Below are positions 1 through 7,917 of a stretch of 42,367 bases of DNA, piece by piece. Source of the DNA: Gammaproteobacteria bacterium. GTDB lineage: Bacteria > Pseudomonadota > Gammaproteobacteria > Steroidobacterales > Steroidobacteraceae. The stretch's first letter is position 1. The number at the start of each line of letters is the position of its first letter. Made by a program: the position numbers and the translations under genes. The notes beneath the pieces were generated by a model. It saw nothing but the letters and a program-made list of their open reading frames with translations. It was not told the DNA's origin and searched no databases. The stretch is taken from positions 1 to 42,367 of the forward strand of contig DAHXNE010000056.1 in NCBI GenBank assembly GCA_027366635.1, written 5' to 3'.

Positions 1-2
1 GG

Positions 3-512
3 TTCACGGGCCTGTCCGGCTCGGGCAAGAGCACCATCGCGAACATCGTGGAGCGCGAGTTGCATGCCCACGGCGCGCACACCTACATGCTCGACGGCGA
101 CAACGTGCGCCATGGGTTGAACCGCGACCTCGGCTTCACGGACGCCGACCGGGTCGAGAACATCCGGCGTGTCGGGGAAGTCGCCAAGCTGTTCGTCGAC
201 GCCGGCGCGATCGTGTTGTGTTCGTTCATCTCGCCGTTTCGCGCCGAGCGGAACATGGTGCGCGAGCTGGTCGATGCGGGCGAATTTATCGAGATCTTCG
301 TCGACACGCCGCTGGAGGAATGCCGCCGGCGCGATCCGAAAGGGCTGTATGTGCGCGCGCTCGCGGGCAAGATTCGCAACTTCACGGGCATCGATTCCCC
401 GTACGAGCCGCCGGAGAACCCGGAGCTGTTGCTGGCGCCGAGTCCGCTCGGGGCCGAGGAGGAGGCCCGGCGGGTGATCGAGGAGCTCAAGGCCCGGCAC
501 ATCATCGTGTGA
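3..512 (+). CDS. cysC: Adenylylsulfate (APS) kinase, 5'-truncated by window edge
   Basis: Phosphorylates APS to PAPS with ATP in sulfate activation. The frame is open from base 3 and begins inside the protein with [11 protein letters not shown], the P-loop that starts the kinase domain. It continues with the APS-binding stretch [16 protein letters not shown] and the [12 protein letters not shown] helix. [10 protein letters not shown] carries the serine that is phosphorylated in this family. DPKGLY and [13 protein letters not shown] follow, and the frame stops at TGA 510-512. About 169 residues are visible, which is nearly the whole kinase domain. Whether this is a free CysC or the C-terminal half of a CysN-CysC fusion cannot be told, because the upstream sequence is missing. 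A GC-rich inverted repeat follows the stop. The other sulfur genes of the window lie 24 kb away on the minus strand and encode an APS-type reductase, so the PAPS made here may not be the main route to sulfide. Confidence 0.95.
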   Translation, partial: FTGLSGSGKSTIANIVERELHAHGAHTYMLDGDNVRHGLNRDLGFTDADRVENIRRVGEVAKLFVDAGAIVLCSFISPFRAERNMVRELVDAGEFIEIFVDTPLEECRRRDPKGLYVRALAGKIRNFTGIDSPYEPPENPELLLAPSPLGAEEEARRVIEELKARHIIV

Positions 513-623
513 GCCGGTCGGCGGCTGTGTTGGATGGCGCGCGGCGCGCGGCGCCGCGCCGAACGGCTCGAATTGCGCCCTGGAGCGCGCTACCATCGGC
601 CAATCCACGCGCTGGGGATTGCC

Positions 624-2705
624 GTGCCGACCCATTACCGCCGCGACGGCGATGTCGCGCTGCTCCAGATCGACAACCCGCCGGTCAATGCGCTCGATCT
701 GTCGGTGCGTACCGGACTGGAGGCACTGCTGCGGCGCGCGGCGGACGAGCCGCAAGTCAAGGCGGTCGTCTTGTGTGGCGCGCGCGCGTGCTTTTCCGCC
801 GGCGCCGACATCAGCGAGATCGCCTCGGGGGCGGCGTTTCACAGTCCCATGCTGCTCGAGCTGCATGCGCGGATGGAAGCGCTCGGCAAGCCGATCGTGG
901 CGGCCATCGAGGGTGCCGCGCTCGGCGGCGGCCTCGAGCTGGCGCTGACCTGCCATGCGCGCATCGCAGCGCCGGAGGCGCGGTTCGCGCTGCCGGAAGT
1001 CAAATTGGGCCTCATTCCCGGCAGCGGCGGCACACAGCGTTTCACGCGGCTGGCCGGTCCCGCCGCAGCCCTGGAGGCCATCACCTCCGGGGCTCAGCTT
1101 CCGGCCGCGCGTGCTCTGGCCATCGGCCTGATCGACGCGATCGGCGCGGACCCGCTGCAGGTGGCTGTCGCATGGGCGCGGCGGCTGGCCGACGGGGCAT
1201 CTGTGCCGGTCCTGGCGCGTGCGCGCGAGGACAAGATCGCCGCAGTGGAGCCCGACTTGTTTACCGCGTTCCGCGCGGCGCGCGCGCGCGCCTTTCGTGG
1301 TCAACTCGCGCCGTGGCGTATTGTCGATGCGATCGAGGCGGCATGCACCCGGCCGGCCCTCGAGGCGTTCCAGTTGGAGCGGCAGTGGTATCTCGAGTGT
1401 CGAGCGAGCCCGCAGCGCAAGGCGCTGATGCACGTGTTTCACGCCGAGCGCGCGGCGCGCAGGGTTGCGGTTGCCGCTCCTCAGGTCGAGGCGTTGCCGA
1501 TCGCGCGCGTGGGCGTGGTCGGGGCGGGGACCATGGGCGCGGGCATTGCGATGTGCTTCGCCAATGCGGGAATAGACGTAACATTGTTGGACGTGTCGCG
1601 GGAGGCCGTAGCGCGCGGGCTCGAGCGCGTTGGTGAGCTTTACGGCGAGAGCGTCGCACGCGGCAAGCTGACCGATGAGGTGGCGAGTGCGGCGCGCGCG
1701 CGTATCCGCGGCGCCGTCGATTACGCAGCGCTCGCTGACGTCGACATGGCCGTCGAGGCGGTATTCGAGGACCTGGCGCTCAAGTGCCAGGTGTTCGAGC
1801 GGCTCGACCGGAGCACGCCGCCACGGGCGATTCTGGCCAGCAACACCTCGACGCTCGACATCGACCGGCTGGCCGCCTGCACTGCGCGCCCGCAACAGGT
1901 GGTCGGCACGCACTTCTTCAGTCCGGCGCACGTCATGAAACTGATGGAGAACGTGCGCGGGCGCGCAAGCTCGCCGCAGACCCTCGCGACGGTGATGGCG
2001 CTCGGCCGGCGGCTCGGCAAGATCGCGGTGCTGGCGGGCAATTGCGACGGGTTCATCGGCAATCGCATGCTGCAGTACTACGGTGCCGAGGCGGAGCGGT
2101 TGCTCGAGGAGGGCGCAACGCCCGAGCAGATCGACGCCGTGATCGAGGCGTTCGGATTCGCAATGGGCCCGCTGGCAATGCGCGATCTTGCCGGCAACGA
2201 CGTCGGCTGGGCGATCCGACGTCATCGCACCTTGCCGGCCGATGAGCGCTGGTCGCCGATCCTCGAGCGGATGGCGGCGCAGGGACGGCTCGGGCGCAAG
2301 AGCGGCCGCGGCTTCTATCTCTATGAAGGCCGCGAGCGGCGTTCGGATCCGCAAGTGCTGGCGCTCATCAGTGCGGTGTCCCGCGAGCTCGGCATCGAGC
2401 GGCGCGAAATCGGCGCGGGCGAAATTCTCGCCCGCTTGCTGCATCCACTGGTCAATGAAGGGGCCAAGCTGCTGGCGGAGGGAATCGCCGCCCGTGCCGG
2501 CGACATCGACGTGGTTTACATACACGGCTATGGCTTTCCCGCCTACAAGGGCGGCCCGATGTACTGGGCGGAGCAAGAAGGGCTCGCCAAGGTCATCGCC
2601 ACGCTCGAGCGGCTCGCGCCGAGCCACGGGGCGCGCTGGCGACCGTGCGCGTACTTGCGCGCCGCGGCGGCGCGGGGCGGCTGGGAGCACTTGACGCAGT
2701 GCTGA
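624..2705 (+). CDS. Enoyl-CoA hydratase / 3-hydroxyacyl-CoA dehydrogenase fusion (FadJ/MFE-1 type)
   Basis: A 693-residue beta-oxidation enzyme that hydrates 2-enoyl-CoA and then oxidises the 3-hydroxyacyl-CoA with NAD. The N-terminal crotonase domain (about 1-190) has GAALGGGLELAL and LPEVKLGLIPGSGGTQR, so both catalytic glutamates are present. A Rossmann motif VGAGTMGAGIA lies near residue 300. SNTSTL and GTHFFSPAHVMKLMENV supply the dehydrogenase Ser/His/Glu set, and two C-terminal dehydrogenase repeats follow. I chose GTG 624 because a GGGG stretch lies 8 nt upstream and the crotonase fold begins at once (RRDGDVALLQIDNP); the open frame extends upstream to 534 without homologous sequence. 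It is followed after 33 nt by a PsrA-like regulator and then a FadN-type enzyme. It could also serve the later steps of phenylacetate breakdown, since paaF and paaH are not seen in this window. Exact substrate range is unknown. Confidence 0.9.
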   Translation: MPTHYRRDGDVALLQIDNPPVNALDLSVRTGLEALLRRAADEPQVKAVVLCGARACFSAGADISEIASGAAFHSPMLLELHARMEALGKPIVAAIEGAALGGGLELALTCHARIAAPEARFALPEVKLGLIPGSGGTQRFTRLAGPAAALEAITSGAQLPAARALAIGLIDAIGADPLQVAVAWARRLADGASVPVLARAREDKIAAVEPDLFTAFRAARARAFRGQLAPWRIVDAIEAACTRPALEAFQLERQWYLECRASPQRKALMHVFHAERAARRVAVAAPQVEALPIARVGVVGAGTMGAGIAMCFANAGIDVTLLDVSREAVARGLERVGELYGESVARGKLTDEVASAARARIRGAVDYAALADVDMAVEAVFEDLALKCQVFERLDRSTPPRAILASNTSTLDIDRLAACTARPQQVVGTHFFSPAHVMKLMENVRGRASSPQTLATVMALGRRLGKIAVLAGNCDGFIGNRMLQYYGAEAERLLEEGATPEQIDAVIEAFGFAMGPLAMRDLAGNDVGWAIRRHRTLPADERWSPILERMAAQGRLGRKSGRGFYLYEGRERRSDPQVLALISAVSRELGIERREIGAGEILARLLHPLVNEGAKLLAEGIAARAGDIDVVYIHGYGFPAYKGGPMYWAEQEGLAKVIATLERLAPSHGARWRPCAYLRAAAARGGWEHLTQC

Positions 2706-2719
2706 AATAACTGTACGTT

Positions 2720-2735
2720 TAAAACGAGTGTTTTA
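2720..2735. promoter_or_regulatory. PsrA-type inverted repeat (putative operator)
   Basis: TAAAAC-gagt-GTTTTA is a perfect 6-bp inverted repeat with a 4-bp centre, in an AT-rich patch inside GC-rich DNA. It ends 3 bp before the ATG of the TetR gene. PsrA regulators bind sites with an AAAC-N2-4-GTTT core, which this matches. The gene just downstream encodes a PsrA-like protein, so autoregulation, probably also covering the fadN-thiolase genes behind it, is the natural reading. Binding is inferred. Confidence 0.6.
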
Positions 2736-2738
2736 CCC

Positions 2739-3638
2739 ATGCTGCCGATAAAAGCATCTCCGCGCGACGAGCCGCGCTTGCAGCCGCAGTCGCGATACTC
2801 TGGTACGGCGGCGCGCATTCTCGATGTCGCCGAGGGGTTGTTCGTCGAGCTCGGCTTGAAGGCGACCTCGATGCGGCTGATCACGCAGCAGGCCGGGGTC
2901 AATCTGGCGGCGGTCAACTACCACTTCCGTTCCAAGGATGCGCTGTTCGAGGCAGTGTTCGCGCGGCGCTTCGCGCCCTGGGCGCGCGAGTGTGTGATCG
3001 AGCTCGACGCGCTCGAGGCGCGCATCGCCGCCGACAAGACCACCGCCAGCGTCGAGGAGGTGGTGATGTGCTACGTGCGTCCGGCACTGGCGCTGTCACA
3101 CGATCCGGCGCGCGGCGGGGCGGTATTCGCGCGGCTGTTCTCCCGGGTGCTGGTGGAGAATCACCGTCAGTTGCGCGACACGCTGTCGCGCGATTGGGGG
3201 CATCTGGTCACGCGCTACACGCGGGCGCTGGAGAGCGCCCTACCGGAGCTTCCCAGCGAGGCGGTGGCCTGGCGGCTGCACCTCGGCTTCAGTGTGATGT
3301 TCCATGCGTTCGCCGGTAACGACATTCTCAAGGTATTTGGGCGCTCGGCGGTCTCGGCGCGCGATCCTGACCTGATCGTCAAGCACGTCGTGCCGTTCGT
3401 GGTGGCGGGCATCAGCTCGCACCAGAGTGGGGGGGAACTCGCGGGCGGCGATGAGCGGCGCGCTGAACACGCGACCGGACGGACCAGGGCGGTCTCGGTC
3501 GCCAAGCCGCCGGCGCCTGCCGCGGGGCGAGCGGCGGTGACTGACGTGATGTTGGGCAGTGGTGCTGCGGCGCCGGTGCGGGCGGTGGCGCGCAAGCGCC
3601 CGCCGGGACGTGCGCCGAGCCGGCCGGGGCGCGGTTAG
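2739..3638 (+). CDS. TetR-family regulator, PsrA-like
   Basis: A 299-residue transcription factor, probably a sensor of long-chain acyl compounds that represses beta-oxidation genes. The TetR helix-turn-helix lies at about 18-70 (ILDVAEGLFVELG, then LITQQAGVNLAAVNYHFRSK), and this recognition segment is very close to that of Pseudomonas PsrA as I recall it. The ligand domain runs to about residue 225. A further 70 or so residues, rich in Ala, Gly, Pro and Arg and ending KRPPGRAPSRPGRG, are an unusual extension for a family of about 230 residues. ATG 2739 has no Shine-Dalgarno sequence and sits against the inverted repeat at 2720-2735; no better start precedes the DNA-binding domain. The fadN-type gene starts 10 nt after the stop, so the regulator is co-transcribed with its likely targets. 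Confidence 0.88.
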   Translation: MLPIKASPRDEPRLQPQSRYSGTAARILDVAEGLFVELGLKATSMRLITQQAGVNLAAVNYHFRSKDALFEAVFARRFAPWARECVIELDALEARIAADKTTASVEEVVMCYVRPALALSHDPARGGAVFARLFSRVLVENHRQLRDTLSRDWGHLVTRYTRALESALPELPSEAVAWRLHLGFSVMFHAFAGNDILKVFGRSAVSARDPDLIVKHVVPFVVAGISSHQSGGELAGGDERRAEHATGRTRAVSVAKPPAPAAGRAAVTDVMLGSGAAAPVRAVARKRPPGRAPSRPGRG

Positions 3639-3648
3639 AGAGGAAATC

Positions 3649-6018
3649 ATGGCTGAGACAAATTTCATCATCCGCAAAGTGGCCGTGCTGGGGGCGGGCG
3701 TGATGGGGGCGCAGATCGCCGCGCACCTGGTCAACGCCGGCGTTCCGACGGTGTTGTTTGATCTGCCCGATCCGCAGGGCGGCAACGGCATCGCGCGCAA
3801 ATCGATCGCCGCGCTCGGCAAGCAACAGCCGCCGCCGCTCGGTACGCCGGATCTGGCCGAGTTCATCGAGCCGGCGAACTACGGCCAGCACCTCGGGCGC
3901 CTCGCGGAGTGCGACCTGGTGATCGAGGCAATCGCCGAGCGGCTCGATTGGAAAACCGAGTTGTATCGCCAGGTTGCGCCGGCGCTGTCCCCGCAGGCGA
4001 TCTTCGCCACCAACACGTCCGGGCTGTCGATCGGGGCGCTCGCGGCCGTCTGTCCGCAGTCGCTGCGCGCGCGCTTCTGCGGCGTGCATTTCTTCAACCC
4101 GCCGCGCTACATGCATCTGGCGGAACTGATTCCCTGCGCCGATTCGGCTCCCGGCATGCTCGATCGCCTGGAAACCTTCCTGGTTACCACGCTGGGCAAG
4201 GGCGTGGTTCGCGCCAAGGACACGCCGAACTTCCTGGCCAACCGCGTCGGGCTCTTCTCGATGCTCGACACGGTGGCCAACGCCGCGAAGTTCGGCTTGC
4301 GCTTCGATGTGGTTGACGCCCTTACCGGGCCGTTGCTCGGGCGGCCGAAGTCGGCCACGTTCCGCACCGCCGACGTGGTTGGTCTGGATACGTTCGCGCA
4401 CGTGGTGCGCACGATGCGCGAGGGCCTGCGTGAGGATCCGTGGCACGAGCTGTACGCCGTGCCCGAGTGGCTCGAGCGGCTGATCGGCGCGGGCGCCCTC
4501 GGCGCCAAGACCAAGAGCGGCATTTACCAGAAGCGCGGACGTGATCTGTTCGTCCTCGACCCGGTCGGCGGCGCGCACGTGCCGGCTGGTGCGCAGGCCG
4601 ACGCCAAGGTGATCGAGTTGCTCAAGACAGCCGATGTCGCCGAGCGGTTCAGCGCGCTGCGCGCAAGCGACCATCCGCAGGCACAGTTTCTCTGGGCGTG
4701 CTTTCGCGACACCTTCCATTACAGTGCCTATCATCTGGCCGACATCGCCCATTCGGCGCGTGACGTCGATCTGGCGATGCGCTGGGGCTTCGGTTGGAAG
4801 CGCGGGCCGTTCGAGTTGTGGCAGGCAGCCGGCTGGGCGCGCATTGCCGGCTGGATCGAGGCGGACATCCGCGAGCGCAAGACGATGGCGCAGACGCCGT
4901 TGCCGCAGTGGGTGAGTGAAGCCGGCCGCACCGGCGTGCACACACCCGAAGGCTCGTACGATGCGGCGCAAAGGCGGGTGGCCGGCCGCTCGAGCCTGGC
5001 GGTCTACCGCCGGCAGCTCTCACCGGTGGTGCTGGTCGGGGAGCGGCCGCAGCTCGGGGAGACCGTGTATGAGAACCCGGCGGTGCGCGCCTTTACCAGC
5101 GGTGACGACGTGCTCGTTGCCTCGCTGAAGACCAAAGCGCATTCGATCACGCCCGAGGCGCTCGAGGGCCTGAATCAGGCGCTCGACCTGGCGGAGGCAC
5201 GCTACCGTGCGCTGGTGATCTGGCAGAGCGAGGCCCCGTTCTCGGTCGGCGCGAATCTCGAGGCGCTCAAGCCGGCGATGGCGGCTGGCGATTGGGCGAG
5301 CATCGAGACGGTGATCGGGCGCTTTCAGAGCACGTCCATGCGACTGCGTTACAGCCTCGTGCCGACCGTGGCGGCCACGGAGGGCTATGTGTTCGGCGGG
5401 GGCTGTGAATTCGCCCTGCATTGTGATCGGGTGGTCGCGGCGCACGAGTCGTACATGGGACTGGTCGAGGCCGGCGTGGGGCTGCTGCCTGGCGGCGGCG
5501 GGTGCAAGGAGCTCGCCCGGCGCGCCGCGCAGCGCAGCACCGGCGATCTGCTCGCTGCGCTGAAGGATCTGTACATGGCGGTGGCCACCGCGAAGGTGGC
5601 CGGCAGCGCGCTCCAGGCGCGCCAGATGGGCTATTTGCGCCGCGGCGACGTCGTGCTCATGAATGCCGATGAGCTGCTTTACGTGGCCAAAGAGCAGGCG
5701 CTCGCGCTCGCGGCAACGGGCTATCGCCCGCCGCTGCCCGGCGCGCGGTTCGCGGTCGCCGGCCGGGCCGGGGCCGCCTCGATCAAAATGCAACTGGTGA
5801 ATCTGCTCGAAGGGCACTTCATCAGCCCATACGATTTCGAGATTGGTACGCGCATCGCGGAGGTCATGACCGGCGGCGACCTCGAGCCGGGTACCGAGGT
5901 CGATGAGGCGTGGATTCTCGCGCTCGAGCGACGTCATTTCATCGAGCTGTTGAAGAATCCGAAGACCCAGGAGCGCATCGTCCATACGCTCGCCACGGGC
6001 AAGCCGCTGCGCAATTGA
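3649..6018 (+). CDS. fadN: 3-hydroxyacyl-CoA dehydrogenase / enoyl-CoA hydratase, FadN type
   Basis: A 789-residue beta-oxidation enzyme whose length and domain order match Bacillus FadN: dehydrogenase first, hydratase last. Near residue 10 is the NAD-binding VAVLGAGVMGAQIAAHL. VHFFNPPRYMHLAELIP supplies the catalytic His and Glu, and C-terminal dehydrogenase repeats follow. The crotonase part spans about 470-720, with GYVFGGGCEFALHC and LVEAGVGLLPGGGG keeping both active-site glutamates. ATG 3649 has an AGAGAGGAAA ribosome site. The thiolase gene follows after 21 nt, as fadN-fadA do in Bacillus, but no acyl-CoA dehydrogenase gene is present in the window. The domain order is the mirror image of the enzyme at 624-2705, so the two are not simple duplicates. 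Confidence 0.92.
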   Translation: MAETNFIIRKVAVLGAGVMGAQIAAHLVNAGVPTVLFDLPDPQGGNGIARKSIAALGKQQPPPLGTPDLAEFIEPANYGQHLGRLAECDLVIEAIAERLDWKTELYRQVAPALSPQAIFATNTSGLSIGALAAVCPQSLRARFCGVHFFNPPRYMHLAELIPCADSAPGMLDRLETFLVTTLGKGVVRAKDTPNFLANRVGLFSMLDTVANAAKFGLRFDVVDALTGPLLGRPKSATFRTADVVGLDTFAHVVRTMREGLREDPWHELYAVPEWLERLIGAGALGAKTKSGIYQKRGRDLFVLDPVGGAHVPAGAQADAKVIELLKTADVAERFSALRASDHPQAQFLWACFRDTFHYSAYHLADIAHSARDVDLAMRWGFGWKRGPFELWQAAGWARIAGWIEADIRERKTMAQTPLPQWVSEAGRTGVHTPEGSYDAAQRRVAGRSSLAVYRRQLSPVVLVGERPQLGETVYENPAVRAFTSGDDVLVASLKTKAHSITPEALEGLNQALDLAEARYRALVIWQSEAPFSVGANLEALKPAMAAGDWASIETVIGRFQSTSMRLRYSLVPTVAATEGYVFGGGCEFALHCDRVVAAHESYMGLVEAGVGLLPGGGGCKELARRAAQRSTGDLLAALKDLYMAVATAKVAGSALQARQMGYLRRGDVVLMNADELLYVAKEQALALAATGYRPPLPGARFAVAGRAGAASIKMQLVNLLEGHFISPYDFEIGTRIAEVMTGGDLEPGTEVDEAWILALERRHFIELLKNPKTQERIVHTLATGKPLRN

Positions 6019-6039
6019 GCAGCGCCGGAGGGAATTGTG

Positions 6040-7242
6040 ATGACGAAGAACATACGAGACGCCTACATCGTGGCCGCAGTGCGCACACCGGTCGGCAAAG
6101 CTCCGCGGGGCATGCTGCGTCATACCCGCCCGGACGACATGCTGGTGCACGCGCTGCGCAGTGCGCTCGCGCAGACTCCGTCGATCGAGCCGGCAGCGGT
6201 GGAGGATGTGGTGGTTGGCTGCGCATTTCCCGAGGCCGAACAGGGCCTGAACATGGCGCGCATCGCGGCGCTGCTGGCCGGACTTCCGGATACCGTGCCT
6301 GGCGTCACGGTCAATCGCTATTGCTCCTCGGGACTGAATGCCGTGCAGATCGCCGCCGACCGGATCCGGCTCGGCGAGGCGGATGTGGTGATCGCCGGCG
6401 GCGCCGAGTCGATGTCCCTGGTGCCCATGATGGGCAACAAGATCGCATTCAATCCCCAGGTGTTCGCCCGCGACGAGAACTACGCAATCGCCTACGGCAT
6501 GGGCATCACGGCCGAGAGGGTCGCACGGCAGTGGCGGGTGTCGCGAGAGGATCAGGACGCCTTTGCATTGGAGTCGCACCGTCGAGCGCTCGCGGCGCGT
6601 GCCGCGGGCGGCTTTGCCGCCGAGATCGTTCCGATCGAGGTTACCGACCGCACCGCCGACTTGGCCGGCGGGGAAGTGCGCCGCAGCGTCAAGCGCCTGA
6701 GCGACGACGAGGGCCCACGCGCGGATACCTCGCTCGAGGCGCTCGGTAAACTCAAGCCGGTCTTCGATACCCAAGGGACCGTGACCGCCGGCAACAGCTC
6801 GCAGACCTCCGATGGCGCGGCCGCCGTGATCCTGGTGTCCGAAACGGCTTTGAAACGCTACAACCTGACGCCGCTCGCCCGATACGTGACTTTCGCGGTC
6901 AAGGGCGTTCCGCCGGCGATCATGGGGATCGGTCCGAAGGAGGCGGTGCCGGCGGCCCTGACGCGCGCCGGTCTCGCTCAGGATGCGCTGCTGTGGATAG
7001 AGTTGAACGAGGCCTTCGCTGCGCAGTCGGTGGCGGTGATCCGCGACCTCGGGTTGGATCCCGAGCGCGTCAATCCGCACGGCGGCGCAATCGCGCTCGG
7101 CCATCCGCTGGGGGCGACCGGGGCGATTCGCACCGCGACATTGGTGCACGGCATGCGCCACCGGCGCTTGAAGGGTTTCGGCATGGTGACGATGTGCATC
7201 GGCACCGGCATGGGAGCGGCGGGGATCTTCGAGGTGTTCTGA
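6040..7242 (+). CDS. fadA: Acetyl-CoA C-acyltransferase (3-ketoacyl-CoA thiolase)
   Basis: Cleaves 3-ketoacyl-CoA with CoA to acetyl-CoA and a shortened acyl-CoA, the last step of the beta-oxidation turn. The protein has 400 residues. The nucleophile is Cys95 in NRYCSSGLNAVQ, His355 lies in GGAIALGHPLGATG, and the second Cys386 in MVTMCIGTGMGAAG. ATG 6040 is preferred to the adjacent GTG 6037 because GGAGG lies 8 nt upstream of it. It is the third gene of the TetR-fadN-thiolase operon. Besides fatty acids it could act on the 3-ketoadipyl-CoA of phenylacetate degradation, since no separate paaJ is seen here; the sequence alone does not decide that. Confidence 0.93.
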   Translation: MTKNIRDAYIVAAVRTPVGKAPRGMLRHTRPDDMLVHALRSALAQTPSIEPAAVEDVVVGCAFPEAEQGLNMARIAALLAGLPDTVPGVTVNRYCSSGLNAVQIAADRIRLGEADVVIAGGAESMSLVPMMGNKIAFNPQVFARDENYAIAYGMGITAERVARQWRVSREDQDAFALESHRRALAARAAGGFAAEIVPIEVTDRTADLAGGEVRRSVKRLSDDEGPRADTSLEALGKLKPVFDTQGTVTAGNSSQTSDGAAAVILVSETALKRYNLTPLARYVTFAVKGVPPAIMGIGPKEAVPAALTRAGLAQDALLWIELNEAFAAQSVAVIRDLGLDPERVNPHGGAIALGHPLGATGAIRTATLVHGMRHRRLKGFGMVTMCIGTGMGAAGIFEVF

Positions 7243-7300
7243 GCCTTACTCGGGCCGCAAGCCCGCCGCGACCGACAGCCGCGCCGTGCGGATCGGCCGG

Positions 7301-7777
7301 TCATCCCGGCGCCTGCAGCGGTAGTCGGGTGGTGAATTTCTGGGTGCGCAGCACGAAGCTGGTGTTCACCGCGCGCACCCCCGGCACCTGCAGCACATGG
7401 GCCGACAGGAACCGCTCGTAGGCCGCCATGCTCGCCGCCACGATGCGCAGCAGGTAGTCGTTGGTGCCGCTCATGGCGTGGCACTCGAGCACCTCGGGGC
7501 GCTCGCGCACCAGCCGGTCGAAGGCAGCCACGGTTTCGGCATGGTGGTTCTCGAGCGAGACCTGCGCGTACGCCTGGATGGGCAAACCGATCGCCGGGGC
7601 CGACAGCAGCGTCGCATACCCGGCGATGACGCCATCGCTCTCCAGACGCTTCAGCCGCCGCCAGCACGGTGCGGGCGAGAGGCCTACGCGCTTGGCGAGG
7701 TCCTGATTGGTGATGCGAGCCTCGAGCTGCAGCTCTTCCAGGATCCGGCAATCGAGACGGTCGAGAGGGCGTGTCAC
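7301..7777 (-). CDS. bkdR: Lrp/AsnC-family regulator, BkdR-like
   Basis: A 158-residue transcription factor. The N-terminal helix-turn-helix runs LDCRILEELQLEARITNQDLAKRVGLSPAPCWRRL, and the rest is the RAM (amino-acid-binding) alpha/beta domain with ECHAMSGTNDYLLRI. It is transcribed divergently from the branched-chain 2-oxoacid dehydrogenase operon, with 140 bp between them. In Pseudomonas a Lrp-type BkdR in the same place activates bkd in response to branched-chain amino acids, so this role is likely here. The gene converges with the thiolase gene, leaving 58 bp. The symbol rests on family plus position, not on alignment. Confidence 0.88.
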   Translation of the reverse strand: MTRPLDRLDCRILEELQLEARITNQDLAKRVGLSPAPCWRRLKRLESDGVIAGYATLLSAPAIGLPIQAYAQVSLENHHAETVAAFDRLVRERPEVLECHAMSGTNDYLLRIVAASMAAYERFLSAHVLQVPGVRAVNTSFVLRTQKFTTRLPLQAPG

Positions 7778-7802
7778 CGGGCTGCTCCAGTGGAGTCAAG
7801 AA

Positions 7803-7818
7803 TGGCAATAATATTGCT
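7803..7818 (+). promoter_or_regulatory. Sigma-54-like -24/-12 element coinciding with an inverted repeat
   Basis: TGGCAATAATATTGCT matches the sigma-54 core, with GG and GC separated by exactly 10 nt, and lies 100 bp before the E1 start codon. Within it, GCAAT-aat-ATTGC (7805-7817) is a perfect inverted repeat, and a further GCAAT half lies 32 bp downstream (7837-7841). It may therefore be a sigma-54 promoter, a Lrp/BkdR operator, or both. No sigma-54 activator gene is visible in the window. Confidence 0.4.
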
Positions 7819-7917
7819 ACAAACGCGATAAATGGAGCAATGAAGGCAAGATAATTTCGCGAATAAGCGCATAAGCTGTGTTCCCGACAGGCTCATTCGT
7901 TCGCGTTCGGAGCGTTC

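Noticed and set aside
513..623. Intrinsic terminator after cysC
   Set aside because: There is a GC-rich imperfect stem (around 545-565) but no T-run, and GC-rich self-complementary stretches are common in this DNA.
218..1636. Plus-strand open frame of about 472 codons over the cysC end and the first beta-oxidation gene
   Set aside because: It is out of frame with two clearly conserved genes and its product is Arg/Gly/Ala-rich without motifs.
5020..7161. Minus-strand open frame of about 713 codons
   Set aside because: It lies antisense to fadN and the thiolase gene, which have full catalytic motifs. Its translation is His/Arg-rich with no domain, as is usual for antisense frames in GC-rich DNA.
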